This document shows, in pieces, positions 41,437 to 50,377 of a DNA stretch of 64,000 nt; positions within the stretch are counted from its first letter, which is position 1, and every line of letters starts with the position of its first letter. Both the position numbers and the translations under genes were made by a program. The notes under the pieces are model-generated. The model had not been told where the DNA came from. It saw only the letters and a list, made by a program, of their open reading frames with translations, and searched no databases. The stretch spans positions 372,001-436,000 of the forward strand of contig JAJUJL010000001.1 of the NCBI GenBank assembly GCA_029265355.1, given 5' to 3'. The stretch is from Chloroflexota bacterium (GTDB lineage Bacteria; Chloroflexota; Anaerolineae; Anaerolineales; UBA4823).

Positions 41437-43338
41437 CTACCTCACCAGAGCATCAACCAGAATTGGCAAGTACACTCGGTTCGCCCGCAGGTTAAGCCAA
41501 AACAAGATTGGATCGTGATCCGAACTGCGAAAGGGGATATCGGCCACTTGCTCGAAAATTATCGGGAAATCGCTGTTGATATGGGCAATGTAAGGCTCGC
41601 TGGCGCTCATTCCAGGATGGAGATCCACCAGAATACCGTCGGTGAATTCGGATATGCCCTGGCGAACCGAGGTGTAGCGTTGCTCTGTCGGCAGAGACTG
41701 GCCCAGGTTCTGCATGCCAGCATCCAGGAAAGCCTGCATCGAGAGCGAATCTGGCGCATCGTTGAAATCGCCCAAGAAGACCACATTCGCTTGCGGGTCG
41801 GCGCTGCGAATCTGCGCCAGCAATCCAGCCATAAAATCAACCTGCTCCAGGCGGCGCGGCTGAGTGTAGAGTATTCCTGGCACATCTTCATCTCTGGATT
41901 CCAGATGAACTGCGACCACCCACAGCACTTGTTCGACCGGGCTGCTTGTCAGCGAAGGCCGCGGATCGCGCCCGGCGAGTCGTAACCGCGCCAGCAGAGG
42001 CGGGTACGAGAACAGGCGGTTGCCGTCGAATAAGCCATCGCCATTGCGGTCACAGGTCAGGCCATTGGCAGGAAACTCGACATCGCCATTGCCATCCGGA
42101 CCCAGGCCATCGATGAGCCCCGTGCACGCCTGGCGGCTGGTTGCTTCCAAGACAGTCACACTTTCCGGCTGAAACAGCAAAGCCACGTCCAGGCCGTGTT
42201 TATCGGGACCATCAAACCACAAGGCGGCATAACTTGCTTGAAGCTCGGGTCGCGAGAGCAGCGCATCCAGCACAGCCTGGTTTTCCACTCCCTGGACTGC
42301 CACAAGGTCTGCTTCTGCCAGCCACTCATGGATGGCCAGGGCGCGCTTTTGTAAACCACGCTGGTACTCGGTCGCTGACCACACTTTGTCGCTCGTCGTG
42401 GGGTCATCCAGGGTATCGTACAATCCACCCATGTTGAAAGTCGCTGCGGCGACGCCGACACCGGAAAACTGCGGGGGTTCCTCCGGCTGGCGCACCGACT
42501 GGAGCACGGTCGGGCTTTCGACAGGGAGCCAACGATAGAGACCCTGGCGGTAATCGATCACACCATGAACATTCAGCAACTGATCGGACACTCGCACTTC
42601 TGGTTCGACAAGAAACAACCCGCTGCCATCCAGGCTGATGATCTCACCAAAGCCGCGCGGGTCGTTCCAGAAGATGCGATCGTCTCCCAATGCCGCATCC
42701 ACCAGCCAGGCAGTCTCAACACCATCCGTCGGTCCTACGACGTTGGCCTTGGAAAGGTATGCCAGCATGCTCTCGCGCCCTTCCAGGTAAACCAGCGCCT
42801 GCGCAGGATCAAACGGTGGGCTTAAGTAAAATGGCTGTGGTTGAGGCTGATCCGCGGCCAGGATAACGATCCCGGCCGGAGAGGCATAGATTTCAGTGCG
42901 CCCAAAGTACTCGCGCACCACGCCGCTGACCTGCACACGCTCACCGAGGCGAACCAGCTCGAGCTGCTCGCCGGTGTAAACGAAAATTGCGTCCGAGGTA
43001 GCCGGGTCGGCGTCGCAGCCCTCCGCCTGCATGAAGAAACCCTTGCGCGAAGTCTGATCCAGGTCAAGGGTCACCACGCCGCTGGTGCGCACCTCCTGGT
43101 TGACATACGGGGATGAACTGCCACTGCCCTGGATGACGCACACACTCAAATCACGCACGGTTGGGGCGCGCTGCCACGCTCCTGGCAATGCCAGCAGTGC
43201 TGCAATGATCCAATTGACCCACCCGAATGCCTGCATTATCGCGCTCATGAGGCTGCGCCATAAACGGTGCAGTCGATGAAACTGAACTTGAAATAATCCT
43301 ATACCAAGAAGGTTGAAGGCGTCAAGTCGGTTTTGCAT
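41437..43338 (-). CDS. Secreted ExeM/NucH-type endonuclease
   Basis: A 633-residue extracellular nuclease. A hydrophobic segment at about 32-55 serves as signal/anchor, an OB-fold-like region (about 65-290; KGFFMQ.., VYTGEQLELVRLGERVQVSG) follows, and the endonuclease/exonuclease/phosphatase domain spans about 300-620. The latter shows AAATFNMGG, DLVAVQGVEN, VVAVHLESR, VVFLGDFNDAPDS and RSSDHDPILFWL, the Mg-binding and catalytic motifs. One departure: the usual Glu of the (Q/I)E motif appears as VQGVEN, with Glu shifted by two positions. It is in operon with the downstream lamin-tail protein. Likely role: degrading extracellular DNA for nutrients. Confidence 0.88.
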   Translation of the reverse strand: MQNRLDAFNLLGIGLFQVQFHRLHRLWRSLMSAIMQAFGWVNWIIAALLALPGAWQRAPTVRDLSVCVIQGSGSSSPYVNQEVRTSGVVTLDLDQTSRKGFFMQAEGCDADPATSDAIFVYTGEQLELVRLGERVQVSGVVREYFGRTEIYASPAGIVILAADQPQPQPFYLSPPFDPAQALVYLEGRESMLAYLSKANVVGPTDGVETAWLVDAALGDDRIFWNDPRGFGEIISLDGSGLFLVEPEVRVSDQLLNVHGVIDYRQGLYRWLPVESPTVLQSVRQPEEPPQFSGVGVAAATFNMGGLYDTLDDPTTSDKVWSATEYQRGLQKRALAIHEWLAEADLVAVQGVENQAVLDALLSRPELQASYAALWFDGPDKHGLDVALLFQPESVTVLEATSRQACTGLIDGLGPDGNGDVEFPANGLTCDRNGDGLFDGNRLFSYPPLLARLRLAGRDPRPSLTSSPVEQVLWVVAVHLESRDEDVPGILYTQPRRLEQVDFMAGLLAQIRSADPQANVVFLGDFNDAPDSLSMQAFLDAGMQNLGQSLPTEQRYTSVRQGISEFTDGILVDLHPGMSASEPYIAHINSDFPIIFEQVADIPFRSSDHDPILFWLNLRANRVYLPILVDALVR

Positions 43339-43499
43339 CCCCCCGCAACTTTTGGGCAGCTTATCCGACTATATTGATAACTTAACCCTTATTTGTGAAG
43401 CAAGCGTATCTTCGACGAGGCTTTTTCGTCATATATATTGGCTGGAAAGCAACAATTTCGAACAGCAGCCAGTGAGTAAATCACCTTTAGGAGATTACC

Positions 43500-43736
43500 A
43501 TGAACGCGACGCAGAGATCTCGGGTATGGGTTCAGTATCGCAGCGGTCAGAAACAGGCCGTGCGCGATATTTTACAGCGCGCTGGCGCAGTATTCCACTA
43601 CGATTTCGGCGACCTGGAATCCTTCGTCGTTACCCTGCCGGAGAACAAGCTCAGCATGCTGTCTGACAATCCGGCAGTTGCTGATTACTGGTATGCTTCG
43701 ATGCTCACGCAGAACGAACCGGTGCTGCGCATCTGA
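43500..43736 (+). CDS. Small protein resembling a peptidase-inhibitor I9 propeptide
   Basis: A 78-residue soluble protein with a strong ribosome site (TAGGAG, 7 nt spacing). The pattern RVWVQYRSGQKQAVRDIL, then GAVFHYDF, SFVVTLPENKLSML and NPAVADYW follows the beta-alpha-beta fold of subtilisin propeptides (I9 family), which fold and inhibit subtilases. Here it stands alone, with no protease gene next to it and no signal peptide. It is monocistronic and ends in its own terminator. The family call is by pattern and is moderate; the function (free protease inhibitor, or orphan domain) is inferred. Confidence 0.72.
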   Translation: MNATQRSRVWVQYRSGQKQAVRDILQRAGAVFHYDFGDLESFVVTLPENKLSMLSDNPAVADYWYASMLTQNEPVLRI

Positions 43737-43760
43737 CAGATTGTTGCCTCGGTAAGAGAT

Positions 43761-43808
43761 AACGTGAGGTATGCGGGTTTGCTCCACCCGCATACCTCAC
43801 GTTGTTTT
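43761..43808 (+). terminator. Rho-independent terminator after the small I9-like gene
   Basis: An 18-bp perfect stem (43761-43778 with 43786-43803), a 7-nt loop, then GTT ending in TTTT. It lies between convergent genes. Confidence 0.88.
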
Positions 43809-43811
43809 AAG

Positions 43812-46800
43812 CTATCCCCGGCGCCTGAGCCAGGCGAACACCCCCGGGCCAACCCATGTTAACCCCCACCAGCCTGCGCTGGCATCTGCCCGATTGGTAT
43901 TGTACGCCTGCGGCACTTGCGGCATGAAGATCTTGCTACCGGTGACCTGCACCGTCCCAGTCACCACCTGGGTACCCAGTGGGTTGGTCGCAGTCATCAC
44001 CACGGTGTAGCTGCCCACCACCGTATACCGGTGAGTCGGGTTGACGTCTGTGATCACCTCCGTCTGGTCACCGAAGTTCCACTGGTAGGAAATCGGGCTC
44101 AGTCCAGTGGTTGTATTGGTGAAGACAACCGTCTGCCCAAAAGCCACTGGAGAGTTGCTCTCGAAACTGGCTGCCAGTATGCCGGGGGTGATCCCGATCA
44201 CCACGGGGTCGTGATCCGAGGAACGGTACGGCGTGGGTGTGTACAGGTCCTGCGACTTGAACTCGGTGTTGTAGTCGATCACCGAAGGCTCGTCGGTGTT
44301 GATGTGCCAGATGGTAGCGCCGGTGATCTGCCGGTCCAGCTTGCCGGTCGACAGGGCGTGATCCAGGTAGCCAGACAATCCATCGAAGATGTAGGAATAG
44401 CGATTGGCAGCGGGCACATGCTTCGCCAGCTCGTTGGTTAACCCGCCCGTCACCAAGGTCAGGATCGGGTCTTCCTCACCATAGGCGTTGAGATCACCGA
44501 TCACCAGCACATCCGGGTCGCCGCTGGCGGTTACCAGCGTGTCAATGTAGGCCAGCAATGCCTGGGCCTGCTGCACGCGCAGTAAGTTCCAACAACCCTG
44601 CCCATCGCCCTGGTCAGCGTTCGGATCGGTTGGATCTGCCGGGCAGCTTCCCTTGGATTTGAAGTGATTGACCACCGCAGTGAATATCTCGCCGCTGGCA
44701 TTGTCCTGGAAGGTCTGCGCAACCGGTGGGCGAGAAAAGACCGGATCGGTGCTGCTGTCTGAGCTTCCCACTGGCGTGACACGCGCCGGCTTATAGATGA
44801 AGGCCTGCTTGATTTCATCGGTGCCGATGAACGGTGGATCAGCCACCAGGGCAAAGGTGCCTGCGCCAGCCGCGTCGTTCAGCCCGTTGACCAGGTCCTG
44901 GATAGCGCTCAAGGCGTCATCGCCGTCGTTCTCGATCTCGATCAACCCATAGATATCAGCGTCGATCGCCAGCATGGCCGTGATGATCTTGGTTCGCTGG
45001 CGAATAAATTCATCCAGCGTGCTGGCGCCGCGCGTGGTGGGGAAGCCGCCGCCCAGCCCATCGCCGTTGAAGTAATTCAGCACGTTGAAGCTGGCGACTT
45101 TTAGCGTGCCGGAAATGACCTCCGGTGCAGCAGTGCGCGGGTTGGCGCGCGTGAAGGTCACCGCGCCCACCGGCTGCAGGCGGTAGAAGCGCGCTCCGCT
45201 GGAATTGATCTCACCGTAATCGATCACTCCCGTCAGCCCTGAGACGGTATCCCCGGCGCGGTGGGTATTGTCCTGGCCGATGTACGGGATGGGAAAGACA
45301 TTCTCCACGGTCGTGCTATCGTCCAAAATGATCATGCGCCGCAGATCCAGCTCGAAGGTGTCGCCGAGACCATTGCCATTGGTCGGGTTGTACATGCGCC
45401 CGTCAGAAGACAGGGTGATTTGCCCGTAGCGCCCCTGGAAGTAGTTTTGGCTGGCGGTCAGCTCTTCGGGGAAGGTGACCAGCATACCCTCGTATGGCTC
45501 CAGGGTTTGGCCAACCGGCACTGGAAGATCGACTTCGGTGGGTGTGATCGTGTCGGTGGTTGTGAAGGTGACCACCTGGGTGCTATCAAGCTGAGTATGA
45601 GTGAAATACTCGTTCACCAGCCCATCCACCGAGGCTCCCTCGCCCACTTCGACAACTGGCGCCGCGCCCGTGAAAACGAAAATACCTTCTGAGGTTTCAT
45701 CAACCACATCTGGAGCGACTTCTTGCATGAAGAAGCCGTTGTTCATCAACGAGGTGACCACGCCATCCACGCTGGTCACGCTGCGCCCGACGAAGGGCGA
45801 GACATCTCCTGCACCCTGGATATGGTGGATGCTGATCTCGCTTCCCACCACAGTCGCCAGCGGAGCGCCGAAGGTGGGTGTGACAAAGTTGCTTGCATAT
45901 ACTGCGTATTGGTCATTCAACACGTAGGCTTCGGAGAGCGCCGCAGTCACCGCAAAACGCACCTGCACCGTCTGCAGCGCGGGAAGGGTCGGGATGCTCC
46001 ACATCACCTCGCCCCCCGACTCCACCCCGCCATCCAGAGCATAGGCGAAAGTCGTGTCAGCCGGAACCCGGTCGGTGATCACCACGCCGGTCAGATCATA
46101 GGTGAACAGGTTCTCCACGCTGATCGTGTAGGTGAACACTCCGCCTGGCACCACCTGGCTGGGAGCGTCTTTCGTGATCGCCGGCCCACCCACCTTCAAC
46201 TGGATATCCAGGTCCGAGCGCGGCACCAGCTTATAGACGCCGAACGAGTAATACCCGATACCTCGAATGAACTGGTACACGTCGCCCAGGGTTGGCAGGT
46301 ATGTCAGATCGCCGTCCAGCTCACCCAGGTCGTCCGCTGCGGTTGCCCCGCTGCCATCGCTGAATGCCCATTCGCCATAACCCAGGTTTGCATTCGTCAC
46401 GGTGGCATTCTGAAACTCGATCAGCACGCCTTCCCATTGCTCGGCGCTGCTGGCCGCGATGTAGTCGCCGGTCGGAAGCGCCACCGGAGCAGGCAGCGGA
46501 TGACCGGTGCTGATCACCTGTACGCCAGCCGCGCCGTTGCTCACCACCAGCTCGGTCAAGCCGTAGTATTCCTGCACCTGCCCGGTGACACGCACACGCG
46601 TGCCGGGAGGCGCGCTCAACCCGGCAAAACCGCCGCTGGAGAACACCACCAGTCCGCTCCAGGGGCCGCCCAGTGCGTCCTGGATCACAAAGGTGCGTGT
46701 ACCCGAGTCGATGTCGCCCGGCTCGGAGGTGACGATGCCTTCCACCGCCACCGTTTGCCCGGCATAGGGTGAAACATCACTGGTGGCAGGATCGGGCACA

Positions 46801-48488
46801 GTCTGGATATCATAGATCGTCACCAGGTTGAGCACCGTGGTCGCCCATTGGCTGCTGTTGTTTGCCGGGTCGTCTCCGGAGAGCGTGCTGGTCACCTGCG
46901 CCTGGTTGGTGATCACCCCTGGCGTCAGCGTGATGCTGCTGGTAGCCGTCAAAAAGATTGTGGTCGTCACCTGCGCTGGCAGCGTGCCCAAGCTCCAAAC
47001 ATAGGTGCCGGGCGCCGGCTGGGTTGGTGTGATCCCGCTCGTGTCGCTGAGATAGGAAACCCCTGACGGCATTGTATCGGTGAGCACCACGCCGCTCGCC
47101 GGTATGGGCGAGAAGTTTTTCAACTGCAGGGTATAGACCAGGTCCTCGCCCGCCAGGATGCCGCTCGGTCCGCTTTTGGCAAGCACAAGATCATTGGGCG
47201 GCAGCACCGCCTGGTTGATAACTCCCGGTGTGTTGTACGCTTCACCCACCACCGGTGTGCCGACAAAGCCAGGCAGCCCCTCGCCGTCGAAATCGTTGCG
47301 CATCCAATCACCCGGCGCATTTGTATCCGCTCCGTTGGGGATGCGGGATGCGCCTCCTGGCAAGAGCGTACCGCCGTCATAGCTGGGGGTGAGCGCTACC
47401 CCACCGTAGGTCTGATCGCCGACGCCCAAATCGTTGACCGCCACGCTATCCAGCAGGATGGCCCACGGAGTGCTATCCAGGATCCCGTCGTCGTTCGTAT
47501 CCAGGTCGGTGGCAACGGTGCCAGTGAAACCCTGCACCAACAGCAGCGACATAGTGCCGTTTTCGTAGCCACTGTTGATAAAACCGGTGGTCCAGTAGCC
47601 GCTGGCGCTGGCAGTCCCCAGTGTGGTTGCCCGGTCAATTGTGCCGGCAGCCGGCGCGCCATCCCCTTCCAACGAGAGCAAGGTAAAGGATGAATAATCC
47701 ACCCCCGGCCCGCCCAACACTTCCACGTATTCGTTGGTATCGGTGCCCACGTGGTTAGCGACAAACTCGTTGATCACCGGCACGGTCCAGTTGCTGGCAA
47801 GCGGTGTGTTGTAGGCCTCGCCCAGAACCGGTGTGCCGGTGAAGCCCGGCAGCCCGGCGCCGTCGAATTCGTTGCGCACCCAATCGCCGGGCGCGTCGGT
47901 GTCGGTTCCATTGGGGATGCGCGAGGCGCCGCCCGGAATGAACGCGCTGCCATCAAAGCTGGGGGTGAGCGTCACGCCGCCGTAGGTCTGGTCTCCGGCG
48001 CCCAGGTCGGTCACAGCCACGCTGTCCACCAGCGCCGTCCAGGGGGTAGCGTCCAGCACACCGTCGTCGTTGGTATCCAGGTCAGTGGCGACAGCGCCAG
48101 TGAAACCCTGCACCAGCAGCAGCGACATGGTGCCGTTCTCATAAGCATTGCTGAGAAAACCGGTGCTCCAGTAACCGTTGGCGTCTGTCGCGCCCAGCGT
48201 GGTAGCCCGGTCGATCGTTCCGGCAGCCGGCGCGCCATCGCCTTCCAACGAGAGGAGGGTGTAAGCCGAGTAATCCGTGCTCGGCAGCCCAAAAATCTCC
48301 ACAAATTCTGCGGTGTCTGTACCGGTGTGGTTGACAACAAACTCATTGATCCCTGGCACAGCCAAAGGCGCCGCTGGGGCGGCCGCCTGTCCAATTAGCG
48401 CCAGGGGAGAAAAGCATCCCAAAGCCAACGCCAGTGCTGCCAGCAACCTTGCTGATTGGAGCAATCCTTTTGCAAATTTTTGCCTCAT
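43812..48488 (-). CDS. Giant secreted ExeM/NucH nuclease with lamin-tail, DUF11 and PKD domains
   Basis: A 1558-residue exported protein. A signal peptide leads to two near-duplicate lamin-tail domains (about 45-235 and 240-430), a DUF11 repeat (about 437-555), an OB-fold region (about 565-775; VAVEGIVTSEPGDID, VRVTGQVQEYYGL), a second DUF11 (about 783-900) and a second OB-fold region (about 905-1125). The endonuclease/exonuclease/phosphatase domain (about 1145-1435) has LKVASFNVLNYF, YGLIEIENDGDDA, VVNHFKSKG, VLVIGDLNAYGEEDP and RSSDHDPVV, followed by a PKD domain (about 1440-1525; YQWNFGDQTE). The C-terminus ends WWGLTWVGPGVFAWLRRRG: hydrophobic then basic, like a sorting or anchor tail. 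AAAGGAAA precedes the ATG. Probably a surface DNase. Confidence 0.92.
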   Translation of the reverse strand: MRQKFAKGLLQSARLLAALALALGCFSPLALIGQAAAPAAPLAVPGINEFVVNHTGTDTAEFVEIFGLPSTDYSAYTLLSLEGDGAPAAGTIDRATTLGATDANGYWSTGFLSNAYENGTMSLLLVQGFTGAVATDLDTNDDGVLDATPWTALVDSVAVTDLGAGDQTYGGVTLTPSFDGSAFIPGGASRIPNGTDTDAPGDWVRNEFDGAGLPGFTGTPVLGEAYNTPLASNWTVPVINEFVANHVGTDTNEYVEVLGGPGVDYSSFTLLSLEGDGAPAAGTIDRATTLGTASASGYWTTGFINSGYENGTMSLLLVQGFTGTVATDLDTNDDGILDSTPWAILLDSVAVNDLGVGDQTYGGVALTPSYDGGTLLPGGASRIPNGADTNAPGDWMRNDFDGEGLPGFVGTPVVGEAYNTPGVINQAVLPPNDLVLAKSGPSGILAGEDLVYTLQLKNFSPIPASGVVLTDTMPSGVSYLSDTSGITPTQPAPGTYVWSLGTLPAQVTTTIFLTATSSITLTPGVITNQAQVTSTLSGDDPANNSSQWATTVLNLVTIYDIQTVPDPATSDVSPYAGQTVAVEGIVTSEPGDIDSGTRTFVIQDALGGPWSGLVVFSSGGFAGLSAPPGTRVRVTGQVQEYYGLTELVVSNGAAGVQVISTGHPLPAPVALPTGDYIAASSAEQWEGVLIEFQNATVTNANLGYGEWAFSDGSGATAADDLGELDGDLTYLPTLGDVYQFIRGIGYYSFGVYKLVPRSDLDIQLKVGGPAITKDAPSQVVPGGVFTYTISVENLFTYDLTGVVITDRVPADTTFAYALDGGVESGGEVMWSIPTLPALQTVQVRFAVTAALSEAYVLNDQYAVYASNFVTPTFGAPLATVVGSEISIHHIQGAGDVSPFVGRSVTSVDGVVTSLMNNGFFMQEVAPDVVDETSEGIFVFTGAAPVVEVGEGASVDGLVNEYFTHTQLDSTQVVTFTTTDTITPTEVDLPVPVGQTLEPYEGMLVTFPEELTASQNYFQGRYGQITLSSDGRMYNPTNGNGLGDTFELDLRRMIILDDSTTVENVFPIPYIGQDNTHRAGDTVSGLTGVIDYGEINSSGARFYRLQPVGAVTFTRANPRTAAPEVISGTLKVASFNVLNYFNGDGLGGGFPTTRGASTLDEFIRQRTKIITAMLAIDADIYGLIEIENDGDDALSAIQDLVNGLNDAAGAGTFALVADPPFIGTDEIKQAFIYKPARVTPVGSSDSSTDPVFSRPPVAQTFQDNASGEIFTAVVNHFKSKGSCPADPTDPNADQGDGQGCWNLLRVQQAQALLAYIDTLVTASGDPDVLVIGDLNAYGEEDPILTLVTGGLTNELAKHVPAANRYSYIFDGLSGYLDHALSTGKLDRQITGATIWHINTDEPSVIDYNTEFKSQDLYTPTPYRSSDHDPVVIGITPGILAASFESNSPVAFGQTVVFTNTTTGLSPISYQWNFGDQTEVITDVNPTHRYTVVGSYTVVMTATNPLGTQVVTGTVQVTGSKIFMPQVPQAYNTNRADASAGWWGLTWVGPGVFAWLRRRG
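47180..48360 (-). repeat. Tandem duplication of the lamin-tail domain coding region
   Basis: Within the giant nuclease gene two consecutive segments of about 580 nt encode nearly the same ~190 residues (both have LLSLEGDGAPAAGTIDRATT, NGTMSLLLVQGFTG and GGASRIPNG). Nucleotide identity is clearly high, indicating a recent in-frame duplication. Confidence 0.85.
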
Positions 48489-48665
48489 TTTATTTTCCTT
48501 TCTGTGGGGAAAATGGTAACAAGCAAACGTTCCACGCCAGGCTCAACGCTGTTTTAGTGCAGATCTTTTCGCATCATAACAGTATCTGGTTTATTTAGCT
48601 GGATCATCTCCCTTCTTTTAACGAACCTTTACCAGGATTAACACGCCGGTTGCCCGGTGTTAACC

Positions 48666-50015
48666 TCATCTCACCAGGACAAACAATAAGTCGTTGACGT
48701 TGGTACCGGTTGGCCCAGTTTTCAGCAACGCCCCAGCAGCCTCCAGCACGGGGTAGGCGTTATTGTTTTCCAACTCATGATATGGGTCAAAGCCCGCTTG
48801 CTCGATAGCCTTCAGCGTACCGCCATCCACTATTCCCCCGGCGGCGTCGGTCGGGCCGTCAGTGCCATCCGTCGCCAGAGACATGATTACCACACTCGGG
48901 ATACCCTCCAATGCCAGGGCAGCCGCCAGGGCCAGCTCCTGGTTGCGCCCCCCTTTTCCAGAACCACGCACGGTTACGGTGGTCTCGCCGCCCAGCACCA
49001 GGCAGGCAGGCGGCGGCAGCGGATCGCCATGTGCTCGGATTCCCATCGCCAGCCCTGCCAGCATCAATCCCACCTGGCGCGCCTCGCCTTGCAGAAATGT
49101 GGTCAGCAGGAGGGTGTTATAGCCGCGATCTCTGGCGGCCTGCACTGCAGCCAGGGCTGCCTGGCGGTTGGAACCAACCAGCGTATGGGTCACTCGCGCA
49201 AAAATGGGCTCGCCCGCTTTGGGCGTATCTGGCACCTCTCCGCGCATCCCAGCGCGCAACCTTTCCACAACACCTGGCGGCGTGGCCTGCAGCAGGTTGC
49301 GTCTTGCCAGGACATCCCAGGCGTCAGCAAACGTGGAAGGGTCCGGAGCGGTTGGCCCGGAGGCGATCACGTCCAGGCTGTCGCCGATGACATCCGAAAG
49401 GAGCAGGCTGGTCAGCGACGCCGGCGCCGCCAGGCGAGCCAACTGTCCACCTTTCAGTTGATCAATGTGCTTGCGCACAGCGTTCAATTCCTGGATCGTC
49501 GCCCCAGAGCGCAGCAGTAGATCGGTCAATTGCTGCACATCCCGCAGCGTGATGTCCTCTACGGGTAACGGCATCAGCGCAGAGGCGCCGCCAGATAGCA
49601 GCACTAAAACATGGTCCTTTGCGCCGGCTGAGGCGATCATCTGGGCTGCGGCTTGCGCGCCAGCCAGGCCTTGCTGGTCTGGCACTGGATGCCCAGCTTC
49701 AAAAACCTGGACTCGCTCTGGCAGTCGCATCCCCCTGGCATGCCCGTACTTCGTAATCACAATCCCCTGGTGCAGGTGCTTGCCAAGCAGATCAACCGCC
49801 GCCTGCGCCATGGGAATGGCAGCCTTCCCAACGGCCATCAGATATAGCCGCCCATCCGATTGAAGGCGCCGCCTGGCCTCGCCCGAGCAAAGCCAAATCC
49901 TCCCATCGCTCTTTTGCTCCAGAGAGAGGTGACGGCGCACCGCCAGGAATGGATCGACCGCCTGGAGGGCCGCCTGGCGTATCGCAAGCAAATCCTCTCG
50001 AATGTCGGTATTCAT
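48666..50015 (-). CDS. Glycerate 2-kinase (MOFRL family)
   Basis: About 449 residues. It phosphorylates D-glycerate to 2-phosphoglycerate, feeding lower glycolysis. The N-terminal DUF4147 domain has LMAVGKAAIPMAQAA, GHPVPDQQGLAGAQAA, LLSGGASAL and RKHIDQLKGGQLAR. The C-terminal MOFRL domain has GGETTVTVRGSGKGGRNQEL and SLATDGTDGPTDAAGG. Start: ATG 50015 gives the usual short lead before the domain; the frame remains open to an ATG at 50063; neither has a good ribosome site. It lies downstream of the radical SAM gene on the same strand but after a 362-nt gap, so it is probably transcribed separately. Confidence 0.9.
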   Translation of the reverse strand: MNTDIREDLLAIRQAALQAVDPFLAVRRHLSLEQKSDGRIWLCSGEARRRLQSDGRLYLMAVGKAAIPMAQAAVDLLGKHLHQGIVITKYGHARGMRLPERVQVFEAGHPVPDQQGLAGAQAAAQMIASAGAKDHVLVLLSGGASALMPLPVEDITLRDVQQLTDLLLRSGATIQELNAVRKHIDQLKGGQLARLAAPASLTSLLLSDVIGDSLDVIASGPTAPDPSTFADAWDVLARRNLLQATPPGVVERLRAGMRGEVPDTPKAGEPIFARVTHTLVGSNRQAALAAVQAARDRGYNTLLLTTFLQGEARQVGLMLAGLAMGIRAHGDPLPPPACLVLGGETTVTVRGSGKGGRNQELALAAALALEGIPSVVIMSLATDGTDGPTDAAGGIVDGGTLKAIEQAGFDPYHELENNNAYPVLEAAGALLKTGPTGTNVNDLLFVLVR

Positions 50016-50377
50016 CTTGAGGAAAGGTATCACGCGCTCACTGTTTGGCGGGCCTCTGAACATCCAGCCCGAGGGTCAGGCTGACAGTTTCGTGCGCCGG
50101 GGGGTAACGCTACAAAATACGAAAAACCCCAGGCGTTGCAGGGCGATGCTTTTCCCGTGGCGTGGATTGTTCCTTCTTCGCAGCCACGCTAGAGCTGACG
50201 CTACGCAGTTGGCCACGCACAAAGGGCTTGCCCTGGGGAAGCGAGTGAAGCGCAGCTTCACTCAGCGGCCGAAAGGTCTGCCAAAAGAGCCGGCGCTATT
50301 GAATTATATGGGAAAACCAGCTTACGGAGAGGTAAGATTTCTTAAATTTCTCACGCCAGACAATCATCCCGTAGATT
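50016..50377. other. 362-nt gap with a 9-bp hairpin, no gene seen
   Basis: It contains a perfect hairpin GAGTGAAGC-GCA-GCTTCACTC at 50243-50263 and, on the minus strand, a lone TATAAT (50303-50308) without a matching -35. No tRNA, coding frame or known riboswitch was recognised. Confidence 0.4.

Noticed and set aside
50016-50377. Structured RNA or tRNA in the gap before the glycerate kinase gene
   Set aside because: Only one 9-bp hairpin; no cloverleaf, T-loop signature or known riboswitch core found by eye. A covariance-model search would settle it.
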